From Eucalyptus grandis (Eukaryota > Streptophyta > Magnoliopsida > Myrtales > Myrtaceae): a stretch of 64,000 nucleotides of DNA. A program made the position numbers and the translations under genes. The notes beneath the pieces are model-generated. The model worked only from the letters and a program-made list of their open reading frames with translations. It was not told the DNA's origin and did not search any database. Position 1 is the stretch's first letter. Every line of letters begins with the position of its first letter. The stretch spans positions 23,958,940 through 24,022,939 of the forward strand of contig NC_052621.1 in the NCBI RefSeq assembly GCF_016545825.1. The letters are read 5' to 3'. Below, piece after piece: positions 27,715 to 42,700 of this stretch.

Positions 27715-30700
27715 ATGGGGAGGCAGAAAGGAGACGGGGCTCGCGCCAAGGCGCGTCCTTCGAGCAGCAGGTAGTCGACCTGGGACACGCCCGTGCTTAA
27801 TTAATTAATTATCATTTTTTTTTAAATTTCGCGTCAATTATTGCGGTTTCGATTGAATTCTACGTCGTCTCTTTTCCGGACAGCCTTGCAGCTTCGCTCT
27901 TGCCATCTGGCTCGGCGGCGACCGCCGGTTTCGGCGGATATCTTGGAAGCTCTCGGCTTGATTCTCCGCTCGGCGGCGGCGGCGGCAGCGGCGGCGACGA
28001 TGCTGGTTTTGTACGTGTTGTTTCTGTCTTCGCCCTTTTAGTGAAGTTGTCTTCTTTACGACGCGGCTTAGCGTGAAGGCGAGTAAAAATGGAAGAAAAG
28101 ATGTTGTCATTGTTGTATGGTGGAGTTATGGGTTAAAATCATTTTGCTAAGTGCATGCGATGCTTTGTGGGGAGCTCGTAGAGCGTCGGATTAGTGCGAC
28201 GAATTAGAATTCGGGTGCTGTCCTGTCCTTATAGTAATGTGGTGAACCTAATGCAGGGCATTGATGGTGAATTGGGGCAGCAGTTGAGGCGGCTTGGGAG
28301 AAAGGATCCCATCACCAAGGTGCTGTACTTTGATCATGCTGTTGTTGCAAAAATATAAATCTTATCGCGAGCTGTGTTGCTTTAAGATGAGAATAACACG
28401 ACCTTTTCATTTTTTTTTTTTTTTGTCTTTTTTCCATGTGTAGGTATATTTTGCTTATTATACGGTTGACAATTTTGGAGATTTAGTTGATAACTTACAG
28501 CTTTTGGGTTCCGGCGATGTTCTTTAAGATTTGAGCAAGAAGGCTGCAATTCATCTTGGCGGGGCTCTACTGTATTTAGTTGTTGACTCTGTTCAAATTA
28601 TTTCCAGTAGTGAGAATTTGGCTCAGTTTTTGTCGCTGAGCTAGTTGTTTCACATGGTTGTACTTTGCACTACTTATGAAAGAGAGGGGTGGGGGGAACG
28701 ACTGGTTAATTTTCTCTAACTGATGCAGTGCTACTATTGGGATTCTTTTCTTCTGCATTCTACTAGTGTTGCCCCACTCGGACCTGCTGGTGTATGGGCA
28801 TTCTTGATATAATAGGTTGAATGGTGGCGGTGTTGCCCCATCTGAGGATGGGCATTAGGTGGTTGCGGGCCTTTCTACACCAATATAAGGAAGGACGGGT
28901 TATAGCCAGTCCATGGAGACCTACTTATTCACAGATCCCTCCCTTCTAGCTGCTAGTTTGTTGTCTTATCTTCTTGAGTGAACATTATTGGCTCCACCTA
29001 AATCCCTAGTGGTGCTTGGGCCTTTGAGCTGTTGTGAGGAGAGACAGATACGAGGTTAGGCCATGAAGCTGGCCTGCCAGGATCTTGCTAGAATATCTAG
29101 TGCAGAGTGAGTGCACTAAAGTATATGATGGGTGAGGAGAAGCGGGGTAGGATATGCTGGTTGTCTATCATTTTGTTTGTGTTTAGTTTACTTAAAACAT
29201 GGTCTCGTACTGCTTGAGTGATTATTTGGTGCACTTAGGTTTCCGTTGCTTGAAGACATTCAATATGTGTTAATGTGGCACTAGAATACTCATCTCAACA
29301 ATGTCAACATGCTGCCATCATTCTTCTGTTCATCCACTGTGCAATTTTTATTTGTTTTGGGATTTTCAGTTAATCTTAGATTCTGTATGATGAGGATTCA
29401 GTAGCTCTATCTTCTCCATGATGTTGTAGGGTCAGAGATTTGAGTTTTCATACATAAGAAGCTGAAGTTCAGTGGCAGTGTGGCACTGTTTATGCATTGG
29501 TCATGAATGGTGCTCCTGCTCGGTGGTCACTATGTAATTTTATTTATGATTGATGGATAGCAATGATGTAGATCATGTACTTTGGGTACTTGCTATGATT
29601 TTCATTTGTGATTGACAGCTTTTTTCAGTTCTTAGAGAAGATAAAACCATTATATTATGATGCTACCTCTTACTCTTTGTACTTTCTTCAACAGCTTAAA
29701 GCACTGGGATCTTTATCTGTCTTGCTGAAGGAGAAGTCAAAGGAGGATATAATACCAGTAATGCCACAATGGGTAAGGTCCATTTACATGTCCTTATAAC
29801 ACATCCTTTTTGGCTTTGTCTACATTTTCTGCTTTCTCTTTTGATCAAAAGCGCTTGTGAATGCTAGGACATAAGGTCGAGCCAATGTCATGGTTTTTAG
29901 AGTTTCTTAGAGTTGGAGGAATAGAGAGGAGAGGAGGTGGCATGTCAATGGAGGTTAATGGCACTATGGAACTATTTATCCTTGGCATTAGAATGTTATA
30001 TTCTAACTTATGAGAAGAAAAGTAGTAGGAGCCAAGTTTGAAGGAAGGAATATCGGATGTATTCAGGTCCTTTCCTTCTATCTATATTCAAAGATTTTGA
30101 TATGTGGCTCAAGGGAAAATGGAGTCACCTGCATTTTTATAAGATAAGGCGCTCTGTGGCATTCAACTCTTTATGTTTCATCCATCTCGGCTAGATGGCT
30201 TGCATTAAAGATACTAGATGGTCCTTTTGCTAGGTATTCGAAGATTAAATCTCCACTAACTTCTTGCCTGTCTATTTATTCCAGTTGTAACTTAAATTGC
30301 TTATTGCTCATATCTCCCTGTTGGCAATAAAAGCTGAAAGCATGGGCAGTTGTTAGTACTGCAGCTTTTTACAAATGCGATGATCAGTTTTTGCCTAAAC
30401 CTTGGACTCATCTGATAAAACTGAAAAATAAGTGCTGAAGATTAGGTATTGAGTATTAAGTGCTGAAGTCTTTAGGTATTGATGAAAATAAAAAGTTAGT
30501 TTAATGATAGATTAAGATTACATAATAAATTTTATGAGTTTTCTACCAAACATAGAATAGTGAGCATTATTGAAGGGTTTTTGACAATATAAGATGTAAG
30601 ATTTTAATTTCCATTGAATTTTTTATTGCTTAGCTTGGCTAAGTAAGCCCTTTTTTACCTCACTAAGCAATTTCTCACTTAAAAATCAATCAAGCTGTTT

Positions 30701-33700
30701 GTATTTGGAGATTATCGGTTGCTGAAAAGTTTAATCTTCAACACTTAATGTGGTCATCAAACACATCCTTGGTTTTTAGGCGGAAAGACTAATTTAGAAT
30801 GATGTTATGCAGCTTTAGAGGACAGCTTGTGTTACCTTTTTGTCTGCGGTTCTTTTTGTTCTCTCCTTTCTTCGCTTAAGGAGAGTGGAGTGAGAAGGCT
30901 GAAGTTCAAGTAAATGTTTCAGCCAGGTGGTGGTAGTGGGGTTGGTATTTATGATTTTTAAGGATATTTTCTTCTTCAGGTCATTAAATGTTAAGATAAT
31001 GATATGTTTCAGCCAGGTGGTGGTGGTGTTGGTATTTATGACTTTTAAGGATATTTTCTTCTTCAGGTCATTAAATGTTAAGATAATGATTTTTTGTTGT
31101 TTACCATGTTGAAGCCTTCTGACCGACTTTATAGTTAATTATTAGGGTTCTCTCACTTTTGTAGGCATTTGAGTACAAGAGGTTGTTGCTGGATTACAAT
31201 AGAGAAGTTCGCCGAGCCACGCATGAAACAATGTCTGTTCTTGTTGTCTCTATTGGGTAAGTTTGCTCACCTTTTGTGCTGACTAAGTGGGTTTTTCTGC
31301 TTGCTGATGGAGTTTGCCATCCTGATTTCTAGAGTGATTTGCTTGCTATTCCTTATATATCTTTAGTAGACAATTTTTGGCGTGTAACCTTGCATTTTTT
31401 TTTTTTTTTTTTTGGGTGCTATTTGTTTGGTTTGTATATTCTATATGGATGTGTAGCTTAATCTTTATTAAGCTGTTGAGAGGGAATTGGCAAGTTGCTT
31501 ATTATGAGAGGCATGCAAAAAATCCAGTGAACTGAAACCCTGACGGAACAGGAAATTTTCAGTCATTGTGTAGTTATTTGATTTTTGAGCCTACTAGGTA
31601 TTGTTTTTCTTGAGGGACAGTTTGGTTGTCTGGTCAAAAAGTGTAAAACCCTGAAACCTGATATGAACTGAACAAACAGCTAATAGTTATTTCTGTTACC
31701 ATTTTTGAGTCTGAGTGAAGATGAGACGGAACGCCTTTTTCTTATCCCCCTTGTTTATGTCTTTCCAAGGCAAAATGAACTCTCCTTTATGAGTTCACTG
31801 CTGAAGAAATCATCATCACTTCTGTATCTCTCAACTTCATTTAAATTCTTCTCTCACGATTAAATGCATTTTGCCCCAAACTTATGTAGACCCAATCCCT
31901 TGACAGAAAAATAAAAATATGCAGACTCGGTTGAGCTTTAAGTATCGTCAGGAACACATTACCATTTATAAATCCTTGTTCAACTTCTAATTGTCCAGAT
32001 CCAAGCTCTATTGGAATTATCTTTGAATGCTTCTCACATAACTATGAGTTTGAGAAATTTCTGACCTCAAGTGTTGAGAAGAACTCAATAAGGTGGACAG
32101 GTTTAGGTTTAGCCATTGAATACCATTCCAGTTTAATTCGTTCTGTTTAGATCTTCATAATTCAGTCGGATATTTTTACTAAATTTCACCTCTAGTGACT
32201 CTTTGAATCATGCGCATTCATGCTTAGATGCTGAGATCAGGGGACTATATCCTATCTTTCAGTACTGAGTTGAAGAAATAATTCCTATCCAAAATTGTAA
32301 TTTCTGATGCAGTTTTAGTGTGAAACCAAACTCGACTGAACTTTAGACACCCCTACTCCTTACATCTAAAGCTTTGTAATGACTATGATCTGCTTGCAGA
32401 ATATCAGCCTGCCAAAGAAAGGGAAAAACACCCCTCTCAGTCATTTGTGCGTCAAGAACGTTTTCTGTTAACCATTGTAGGCAGATATCATTTTACTTTG
32501 TTGTAATCACGTGCACCTGAGTGGCTTTCATAATGTTGTAGATTGTTATGTAGCATCTCCAGATCTCCATTTCTTTTGCTGAAATCACCTTGGACGATGA
32601 TTAGGGAAGAGCTTCTATTCTCTTAGATATATTTGCTCCTATTCCTGTCTATACTTTTGTGACATACGATCAGAAAAACATTCTCCTATGTGATGTGCTC
32701 ATTGAACGTGCATGGTATATTGAAATGAGGAATATTAAGTGCATGGAGTAAAATCCTCCTTATTGTAGACCTATAGAATATCCCCCTAGATCAAGTGACG
32801 TCATGTTGAATTAAAAACTCAATGTGTACTACTTCAGAATGATTCAGAGGGATGCTCAGTGAATGCTTGTTATTTGTATTTACTTTTCTGGATGCAAAGA
32901 ACATGTGGAAGTTCTAATTGCTTTTAAATCTTTCAGTCTTTTGTCAACGTTTTAGTAAGTTAATTAAATCTATCATATATCATTCTGGTGTCTAGTAAAC
33001 CAATAATATTTCAAGAAAAGAAGGTATTTGCTTGCCTTTATAGGGGAAAATGGTATAAACGTTGGAACTGGAGGATCTTTGTTTGATTAAGTGGGCTTCT
33101 TATGGATCTTGGTGACGTTATTTTATTTGGTCCAGCAACCATTTTAGGGAAGCATTCATGAGATATGTCTTATTTTGGAGTTGCTGTAGGTCTTCCTTGA
33201 GATATGGAGGATTAAAGGGAAGAATATATAGCTCAACCTAACTATTTCTTCATTCTTTTCTTGTGGAATTATAATCTTTCAATTTTGTCTTTTGTGGATT
33301 TGTATTGTAGTTCTTGACTGGTCATTCTTCAAATTTGATCTGGCAAAATTTCCTCCACTTGATTTTGTGGGAAATTGTTGAAAGCACTCTTAATAATTGT
33401 TTATATCTTCAGGCGAGATTTGGCTCTGCACTTGAAGTCTCTGATGGGACCTTGGTGGTTCTCTCAATTTGATCCGGTTTTTGAGGTTTCCCAATCTTCC
33501 AAGCGGTCATTTCAGGTGCATTGGTTTCTTATATTGGTTAGATACCTTTTAAAATGTTTTGGACGGAGGTCTTTGCATTATGCATCAATGGTTACCTTTA
33601 CAAAACTTTGTTTGGGTCACCCCACACGATGTTTACCTAGAGCGGGTAATCTATGTGTCATTGAACGGGGATAAGGGCAGGATATGCCTGCTTGTCAAGA

Positions 33701-36700
33701 AAGCAGTACATAAGAGATCAGCTTTAGTGGGTTTTTGATTTCAGTCCCAGAATCCTGTTAAAAATTGATGCATTTATCTGGGTCCTTAACTGGGTAATTT
33801 TGTAAAGGAACAGTTATTAGTTATTTTTGCTTTGAATTACTGGTAAGGTGCCACATTGACAATAGTTTATCAAATAAAGCACTACTGGCCCAACTTACTT
33901 TTTACAAATTTGAAAACCTAAATTAGACGAAAGAATGTGCAATATTTTATTATATTCTATAGTAAGCCGGTGTCTTTTGATTGAGAATATGGTGGGGTTG
34001 ATTTGTTAGCCAATTTTAGAGATCTTTCATGAATAGTGCTCAATGGGACGTTGTATCCCTAGGGTTCTTAAATATATAGTAGGCAAGGATATCTTAAATC
34101 AGCTGGTTATAAATCAGGACGTGTCAGTTGAAGGCTCAAAGTTTGAAGCGGGCTTCTTCAAAGGTGTCATGCATGATACCTAGTGATAAACAATGATCTT
34201 AAACAGCTAAGCCTTACTATCCTGTGCGGAATTGGTCTTGTGCAATCTTTAACCAACAATTTTTTGGTCGTATTAGTCTTGGTGCAGGACATGCAGTATA
34301 AGTTAAACTATAAACATCACATGATGAGTTTGTCGCATTACCTTGGAAGCACAGTCAGAAAATTAAATTTCAAAACAGAAGTGATGACTTCATTGCAGCA
34401 TTATAATCATGACAATAAGAAAATTGAGCATATTTTAGACTCTTGTAAAATCATGTACTTGCAAATTCTAATCTTTATTTATGTGGAGGATTTCAAACTA
34501 TGCAAGTGGAAGAAGTTCATAAAGCCAGCTAAAGTTCTGGAGAATGAATATTACCTATTCACTTTATATCTAACAAGTGTGTTCTAATTGATGTAGTGCA
34601 AGTGAAAATGATGTGAACTTTTAGCGGATCAATGCTGCCTCTATGCATCCAGCCTTAGCTAGATGGTTTCGTCTGATGTAGTGTATTGGGAGAATTCCAC
34701 CCGAATACATAAGCTAATGCAATAAATCTTTTGTATGTTGATATTTTCATTTGAAAAGCACTTATAGCATGAGTGCATAGGTAATGACAGAAAACTCCTC
34801 AGGCAGGAGTTTTAGTACAGTGGCCATTGTTGTTTCATGGGTTTCAATTGGTTACATCGCAGTGTGGACTTAAGTCTCGTCCATTTCCATTTGATGTTTA
34901 CATGATATGAAATATGAACTTCTGTTGCAAACATTGGTGGGTCATTACACTTGGTGGAAACGGTTCATCAAAGTTTCACGATTGGTGTTGATAAAGTCGA
35001 GATTGCCTTGGGGGAGTTCCTCCATTGATCCATCTTCCTGGATGACTTTCATGTGCAAGCCTGCAAGGACTTGAATAAACCCATCGAGAACAAATTTCAA
35101 TATACATTGTGGGGTTTTCTATGATGCTACAGATGTTTGGAAGGACTTTTTTTTTTCCTCGTTTCTAATTTCTGTGATTTGTTATGAAGATACAAACTTT
35201 TGGTTGCAGATCTTTTGACCTAAAAATATTTGACCAAGTGTTGGAAAATCTAGCAAGCATTCTTGTGTTCACTGTTATGGTTGGATGTTAAGCATCTGCT
35301 TTCTGTGAATAACAGGCAGCCTTTCCTTCCAAGGAAAAGAGATTAGATGCTTTAGCTTTATGTGCAACTGAGATGTGTATATATCTGGAAGAAAATCTAA
35401 AGCTCACAGCACAGGGCTTGTCTGATAAGGCAGCTGCTTTGGATGAAGTAGAACAGATGCATCAACAGGTATGAAATTAATGACCTTTTACGCTTGGTTT
35501 CTGAGTTTCGTTGTCCCCACAGATGAATGATGAATTCCATGCAAATTTGCTAATGCTTTTCCATTTAGTAAGTTAGTGCTCATCTCATGAACAATATGAA
35601 TGCTCTGGAACTGTCTATTAAGGCTTAAAAGTCTTGGTTCCTGAGATAAAGCAAGTCTATAACTTTCAATTACCAAGAAATGTTGTGCCTCCTTTTGAAT
35701 TAAGAACCTAAATCCTGGAGCTATATTTTTTCCCTTATGGAGTTCTGCTGAAGCAAGATCTTTGGCTTGTGATAGTAATGTGTTGATGTCCTTATCTCTA
35801 CTATTGTGATTTTAATTTTCACTTAATCCTTTTGTTGCAGGTGATTTCCTCATCCTTGCTGGCACTGGCAACGCTTCTTGATGTTTTCATTTCATTGCAA
35901 TCTGAAAGACCTGGTTTTGAGAATATAACCACTGAACCAAAGCATGGTTCAAAAGCCAGGTCTACTGCCATGGTTTATGCAGAGAAGTTGTTTTCCTATC
36001 ACAAATGTTTTCTAGACTTCCTGAAGTCCGATAGTGCTGCCATTCGATCTGCTACATATGCAGTATTGAGGAGTTACATGAAAAATGTCCCTCATGTTTT
36101 TAATGAAGGAAATTTGAAAACTCTAGCAGCCCCAATATTGGGTGCCTTTCAGGAAAAAGATCCTTCTTGTCATGCGCTGATGTGGGATGTGGTGTTGATC
36201 TTTTCAAAAAGATTCCCAGATTGTTGGACTTTTTTGAACGCTCAGAAAATCGTTCTAAATCGGCTCGGGCATTTCCTCCGGAGTGGATGTTTTGGATCTC
36301 AGCAGATCTCTTATCCTGCTTTGCTAGTGTTCCTAGAGACTGTGCCTCATAATGTAGTTCGGGCGGAACAATTCTTCCTCGACTTGTTCCACAACCTTTG
36401 GGCTGGAAGAAAACCTTCTGTTTCCTCTATTGAAGATCGAATTGCATTCTTTCGTGCATTTAAAGAATGTTTCCTTTGGGCAATACAGAATGCATCCAGG
36501 TGGGGTGTTTTAGTTTTGTCTTGCAAGTTTCGTATACTGATCATCTTTCTGGTATGAGATTAGAAATTATGTCTGACAGCATGCTATGTTTAAGTTCTTT
36601 TCATGTAATACTAACAGTGTGTTTTCTCAACAATGCCAGGTTTAGTGATGAAGTGAGCTCTGTTCATTGCTGTCAAAGTGCTCTTGTTGAGAATATTCTT

Positions 36701-39700
36701 GTAAAACTTTTGTGGGAAGACTTTCTGCTTGTTTTCAGTCCAAAGGTTCAGAGTGGAACCCTCACAGGGATATCTACTGAATCACCTGAAGACCAGAGTC
36801 TTGATGTTCGAAAGAAGATTATGGAAAGACCTCCTCTTAGATATCCCGAATCCTATCCCCAGGACTTAGGAAAATGCATTGTAGAAATTCTTTCAGGCAT
36901 CTTTCAGATAGAACATGATCTGCTTTCTTCTTTCTCTGTGGCATTTTGCGAGAGCTTTAGGGGGATATGTCAGCATTCTGAGAATGGAGGACAGGTGGAA
37001 AGTGTAGAGCGATTGATTCAGTTTCTGTTGCTATTGGAGCATCAAGCTGTAAGAAAAAGTGAATACTGGCCCCTGGATTACATAGTGGGACCTACGTTAG
37101 CCGAGTCTTTTTCATCGATAGAATCACTTGTAAGTTACTTAACTAATTCTAATGAAGTTCTCTTGGATTCTTATGGTTGCTTAATTCTGTCTTCCTTTTC
37201 TTCTGTAGCATTCATGTACTTGCTCATCATACATGATGCTTCGTTGGTCTTTAAGAATCTATATCCTTTAGCTTGATATCTTTCACTTTAGGGACTTATT
37301 CAGTGCTTTGTATTGTTGTCTTAGAAATATGCATCCTTCTTGGTATGCTTGGGAAGTAGATAAAAGAAACATGACTGGCTATAAAGGAATCTGACATTAA
37401 GATTCAATTTTTTGTGTCCTTTTGAACTGTTCTTGTTTCATTAAGTGGGCTAAAATTTCTAGACGTCTTTGCTTTGTTGCTGTTGTGATTTACCTTCAGC
37501 TATTGGTGACAAGTGCTTTGATTTCTCTTTGAATATCACTTCAACAAATTTATTTTCTGTTTTCCTACTTTGAGTTGATTGTGAGCTTACTCTTCGGACG
37601 CATCCTATTCATGAGGAGGTTTGTTATATCAAAATGCCTTTTTACTGTAGTAAGTCGGAGGCACTAGGTTGTTGAACTCTTTCTGACACCTGGCGTTTGT
37701 CATGAAACCAATGATTTCCTTGAACTTTACGACAACCCTGTTTTTTTTCTTTTTTTGGTTGGTCCTACTCTAACTCATTCTTAGACTTTTGGCCTGCCTC
37801 CTTGCCCTGGGAGTCGAAACCCACACTTGTCTCCCCATCCCAACACGCCCCCCCGAGAAGGTGGGGATTCGAACCCTCCACCTCCCCCTTCCATGTTGGA
37901 AGGGTGGCCATTGGGGCAAACCCAATGGTTTACGACAACCCTGTTAAATCTGTGCTCATTGTTTGAATAATGTCAATGATTTATATGTTTTCTCCTTAAA
38001 AGGAAAAAAGTTATATGGTTTGTGGTAACTTTTCTCCTTTTTTCAAACACTACACATAATATCGGTCAGTTTTGGGCATTCCCATGCGGTGCTTTTTTTA
38101 GCCATAGTTCCAATGTTGTGTTTCAACTGTTTACATTTCTTGAACCAGGATTCGCCGGATGGAATTAGATTCCTGTCAGCTGCAATTTCAATTTTTGGAC
38201 CAAACAAGATGGTTAAGGTACTTCTAGTCCCAGATAAAGGGAGTTCTTCTCTTCTTCCATTTGAAGAGCAGAGCAGGAAATTAGAGTTGGAGCATTTCAT
38301 GTATATATTTGAGAAAAGATTGGTTCCTTGGTGCTTGAGAGGAAGTGGCAGCTGTAGTGCTGCCCGTCTGGATTTGTTGCTTGCATTGCTTGATGATGAA
38401 TGCTTATCTGAGCAATGGAGCCTTATTTTGTCTCACACAATTAAACTTCGAAGTGATGGCCCTGAACATGCAGCTGTGCTATGCCCACTGTTGCAGAAAG
38501 CAAGAGACAAAATAACTAATAGGCAGTTGGCAGAATCCAAACTGCATATAAATTCCTATGTCGAACGCTGGCGTCACGACCTTTTAGATTCATTGGCTGT
38601 TGCTGTGGCTAGTTCCTGTCCTCCCAATAGGATTCAAGAAGCTGATTTTTTGCGGTATGTTTGTTGAGCAGGATGCTGGAGCATTCTATCAAAATCTTTG
38701 TATTATCTGGTTCTTTCATATGTTTTCCCATGTTATGCATAGTTAATGGATCTGCTGGCAAAATAAAGAAAAAGAATAATCAGTGATCTTCTTCTTGTGG
38801 CATGATGAGCTTCATCATTTTCTAAACGACCTTTTCCCCTTCTTCATCTTAACCTGATAGTCCATTATCTTCTGATTTAAATCTTTTGTTCGCTGGTTAT
38901 GCATTGCTGCGTGTGTAGGTTTTATGGTCTTTTTATGCCCAAGTCTTGGCTGCAGCAGAAACCTGGGCCAATTTCTACTACCGTAGCTTCTCTTCGTGTA
39001 CTAAAGACATTGTGAAGTGATGCATTTTGCATGGTTGGCCTCACTGCATGCATGTTACTTCATGGCTCAACTAAGTTGTAATTACTTATTGTTGCTCTAT
39101 CGATGTTATCTTTTTTGGGGACATGCTTGTTTATTTCAGAGGATCCTATATACTGTGTGGTTGTTGTACGATCCCTCGATCTCTTGGTCGAGTGGAACTT
39201 GGTTCTGTATTTCCTCAAAAGCCCAAGTTCACGATACATGTTGCTGAGGGTCTCGAATGTTCCTTTATCTCCTTGTGATTTACTGTCCTGTATGCAGCTT
39301 TGCTCTTGGTGGCTCCTCAAAGGATGATCAGATCTCTCTTCTATCGAGGGATTCGTGTGTGCTGGTATTCAAGGCACTTCTAGAGAAGTTGGTTTATTTT
39401 ATCCTTGGGTCCTCTTTCAAATGGGTGAGAGATGCAGGCTCAACGTTGGCTTCAGGAATAGGAGATCTCATGATAGGTGGGGATAGACATAATGACCAGA
39501 TTGACATGGCCAACTCTGCTCTTGAGGTTCTTCTGGGAAGCTTTTATTGCTTAATGACACTCAATGAGGACGAACTAGTCTCAAATATTTTAGCAGCAGT
39601 TTTTATTCTTCAATGGGAAAGCCGCATGGGGGAATCATTGTATGATGAATCTGATGACAAATCACTGAATTTGAAGGCCAGATTTGAAGTTGGCAAATCT

Positions 39701-42700
39701 TTGCATTCTTTTCTTCGCAAAATAAATGGTCATTTTTGTCAAGATCTCGGCATTCACTGCCTGAAGAAATCAAGTACAGTCTTGGTTCAATCTATCAGGT
39801 TTGCCATCTTAGAAGAACATGATCTTGACGCCAATAAGGTCACATCATTGTGCTGTTGGTGGATACTTGAAGTTATTGAATTTTTCTGTCTGGGTCAATA
39901 TGAGGAGCAAATTCTGCTTGAGCAGCTCCTTAAGAAGAGTGATCAGTGGCCTGTGTGGATCTCAGTTGACTTCGACTCCAGATTTGGTGAAAATGTTCTG
40001 ACTGGAAGCAATGTAAGTAAGATATTGATGTCCTCATTCCTAGAGCTAATTGTTATATTATTTTTGTAATCCTTGCTGCTCTTGAACTGCTTTGATTTGG
40101 ACATCCTCCCCTCCATTATAGCCAACTTTACTACTACCTCCTTAGCTGTCTGTTTGACCATCGTTTCATTAAAAGTCTCTCTATCATCTGACTTGTGAAT
40201 ATGGATTTCCTACTTTTCTAATGGGTGAAGGGAAGTTTCATTCGGCTTTTGGTTAACTGAAATTGAAGTAGAATGAATATGTGTTGCATACTTTGCAGAT
40301 TTCTGGAGGTTACAAGTTTGCTTCTCTGGTTGACAAGCTTATCTCAAAAAGAGGTGTTGATAGAGTATTTTGTCGCAACATTTCACATGTTTCCTCACTG
40401 TCTGAAGAAACATTGGAAGAGGTTACCCATCGAGCGTGGCTTGCTGCTGAAATGTTATGCACCTGGGAATGGCGTGGAGGCAGTGCCATCACTACATTCT
40501 TACCACTGTTGAGTGCATATGCTAAAAGTGAAGCACAGCCTCCTAAGGAAGGTTTACTAGATTCCGTTTTTGACATTTTACTAGATGCTGCTCTGGTTCA
40601 AGGAGGAAGTAGAGCTCACAGCTTTCCCAATTTTTATGGCACTACTGCTGATGAAGTGAAAAATATTAAAGAGCCCTTTGTGAGGGCTCTTTTGTCTTTG
40701 GTCATGACCCTTTTCAATGATGACGTATGGAAGTATGACAAAGCAAGGACCTTATTTCAAGTGCTTATCAATAAGCTTCTGATTGGTGATACCGTCAGCA
40801 TAAACTGTCTTCAAATTCTTCCTTTGATAATGAGAATTCTTATCCAACCATTATGTGGGAGCCATAAAAATTTCACTGATTTGGAGTCACTAGCTTTAGA
40901 GGATGATGAGGTGCAGGAAACAATTATTGGCTGGTTACAGAGAATATTGTCATTCCCACCTCTGTTCACATGGCAGCGGGACAATGGTAAGTGAATATTT
41001 TTCTAAATGTGCCTATGTAGTGATATATAATGATCTTCTTCTTGATGTGCTGAATGTCACTTCTTCTATCTGAATTAAAAAATATGTCAATACTATTTCG
41101 GTAAATAATAATAATGCAATATCTGCCATCTAGTCCTGTCTATTTGGTATGAAATTTAATTTAATTTTCTGGTTATTCAATGGATTTTATAAAAGTGACG
41201 TGCTACAAAATGTGAGAGTAGAGTTATGCTGTCATCGAGCAATTATGTTAATTTTCTTCTGGGGTACACTGAAGGACCTTGGAGGTGTGAGTGTTGCGAA
41301 TTGTAATATTGAATGAGCGTCTTTCTTTTGGTTATTGATGCAGACATGGAGGAGTGGTTCCAGTTGGTTGCATCTTGTTATCCAATAGGTGCAACGGACA
41401 GATCAAATGTGCCAAAACCAGAAAGGAAGATCAGCCTTAGGGAGAAAACTCTCTTGCTTGATTTCTTTCGAAAGCAGAGAGTCGGCATAGACTTGTCAAA
41501 TGCTTCGAATCATCTGCAGATGTTGCTGTCAAAGCTAATAGTCTTTTCAGTTGGTTATTGTGCCGATGACTTCAATGGAGAAGATTGGGACTTCGTATTG
41601 TCCATGACAAGGTATTGGATTCAATCAGCAGTTGTAATGATGGAGGATGTTGTAGAGAATATAAATGATTTGATAACTGATGACTCTTGTTCTGACAAGT
41701 TGGATCATAGCATCATTAAGAAGCTAGAGCAAATTGTTTTAATTAAGGATCATAATCGGCTAGACACAGCAAAATCTGCACTACTAGCATATTCTTCTTT
41801 CTCCTGTTTCCAACTAGAAAAAGTTGCAGATGATCAAGATCCTTCAAGAACCGAGAAACAGGAATCCATAAAAAATAGAATAACCGAGGGTATACTTAGG
41901 ATCTTTTTATGTGCTGGTCTTGCTGAGGCCATGGCAAGTATACACTCTCCTGAGGCTGCTTCCGTTGTAGCATCATCACTGCTTGATAATCTTTACTTTT
42001 GGGAGACGGTGGCGCGTGGAGTTAATGAATCCTCTCCCCTTGCTAGAGAAAGAGCAGTGAGGTCAGTAGAATTATGGGGTATGAGCAAAGGATCTATAAG
42101 TTCACTTTACGCCATTCTATTTTCTCCCAAGCCAGCACCATCGTTGCAGTTTGCTGCTTACAGAATGCTTTCCAGTGAACCTGTTTCTCACTTGGCCATC
42201 GGAGAAGAAACTATGCATATATTGGATGGCGAGCAGGATTCCAGCAACATTGATTTTCTATCAGAGCAAAATGTCCATATGAAAGAGGAAATATCTTCCA
42301 TGATTGAGAAATCCCGTCAGATGTTTGAGATGGATTTGCTGGCAGAAGAACGGGTATTAATGCTTGGTCAATGAGCATCTCATTTCATTTATATTGATAT
42401 CACATAGTGTTAGAGTCAGACACCTGCGTAGTTTAGGCTCTTTCGTGTTGAACAGATTGATGTGGTCATGAAATACCATTTCATTTGATGTTTCTTTTGC
42501 AGGTGCACATACTTCTTGCTTGGTCCTTGTTGCTGTCACATATATGGTCTTTACCAACTTCACCTGCAAGAGAGAGATTGGTTCAGTATATACATAATTC
42601 TGTTGATCCAGTTATTATTGACTGCCTATTCCAGCATATTTTGGATGTGGCAATGCCATCTAATCAGAAAAAGAAAGATGCAGAGTTTCCTGCTGTAGTA

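Noticed and set aside
34183..34587. 134-codon frame inside LTN1 intron 6
   Set aside because: No recognisable domain, AT-rich codons, surrounded by intron; a chance frame is likeliest, though transcripts could be checked.
37860..37880. tRNA-like B box suggesting a tRNA gene
   Set aside because: There is no cloverleaf; the flanking 17-bp repeat and A-tail show it belongs to a SINE.
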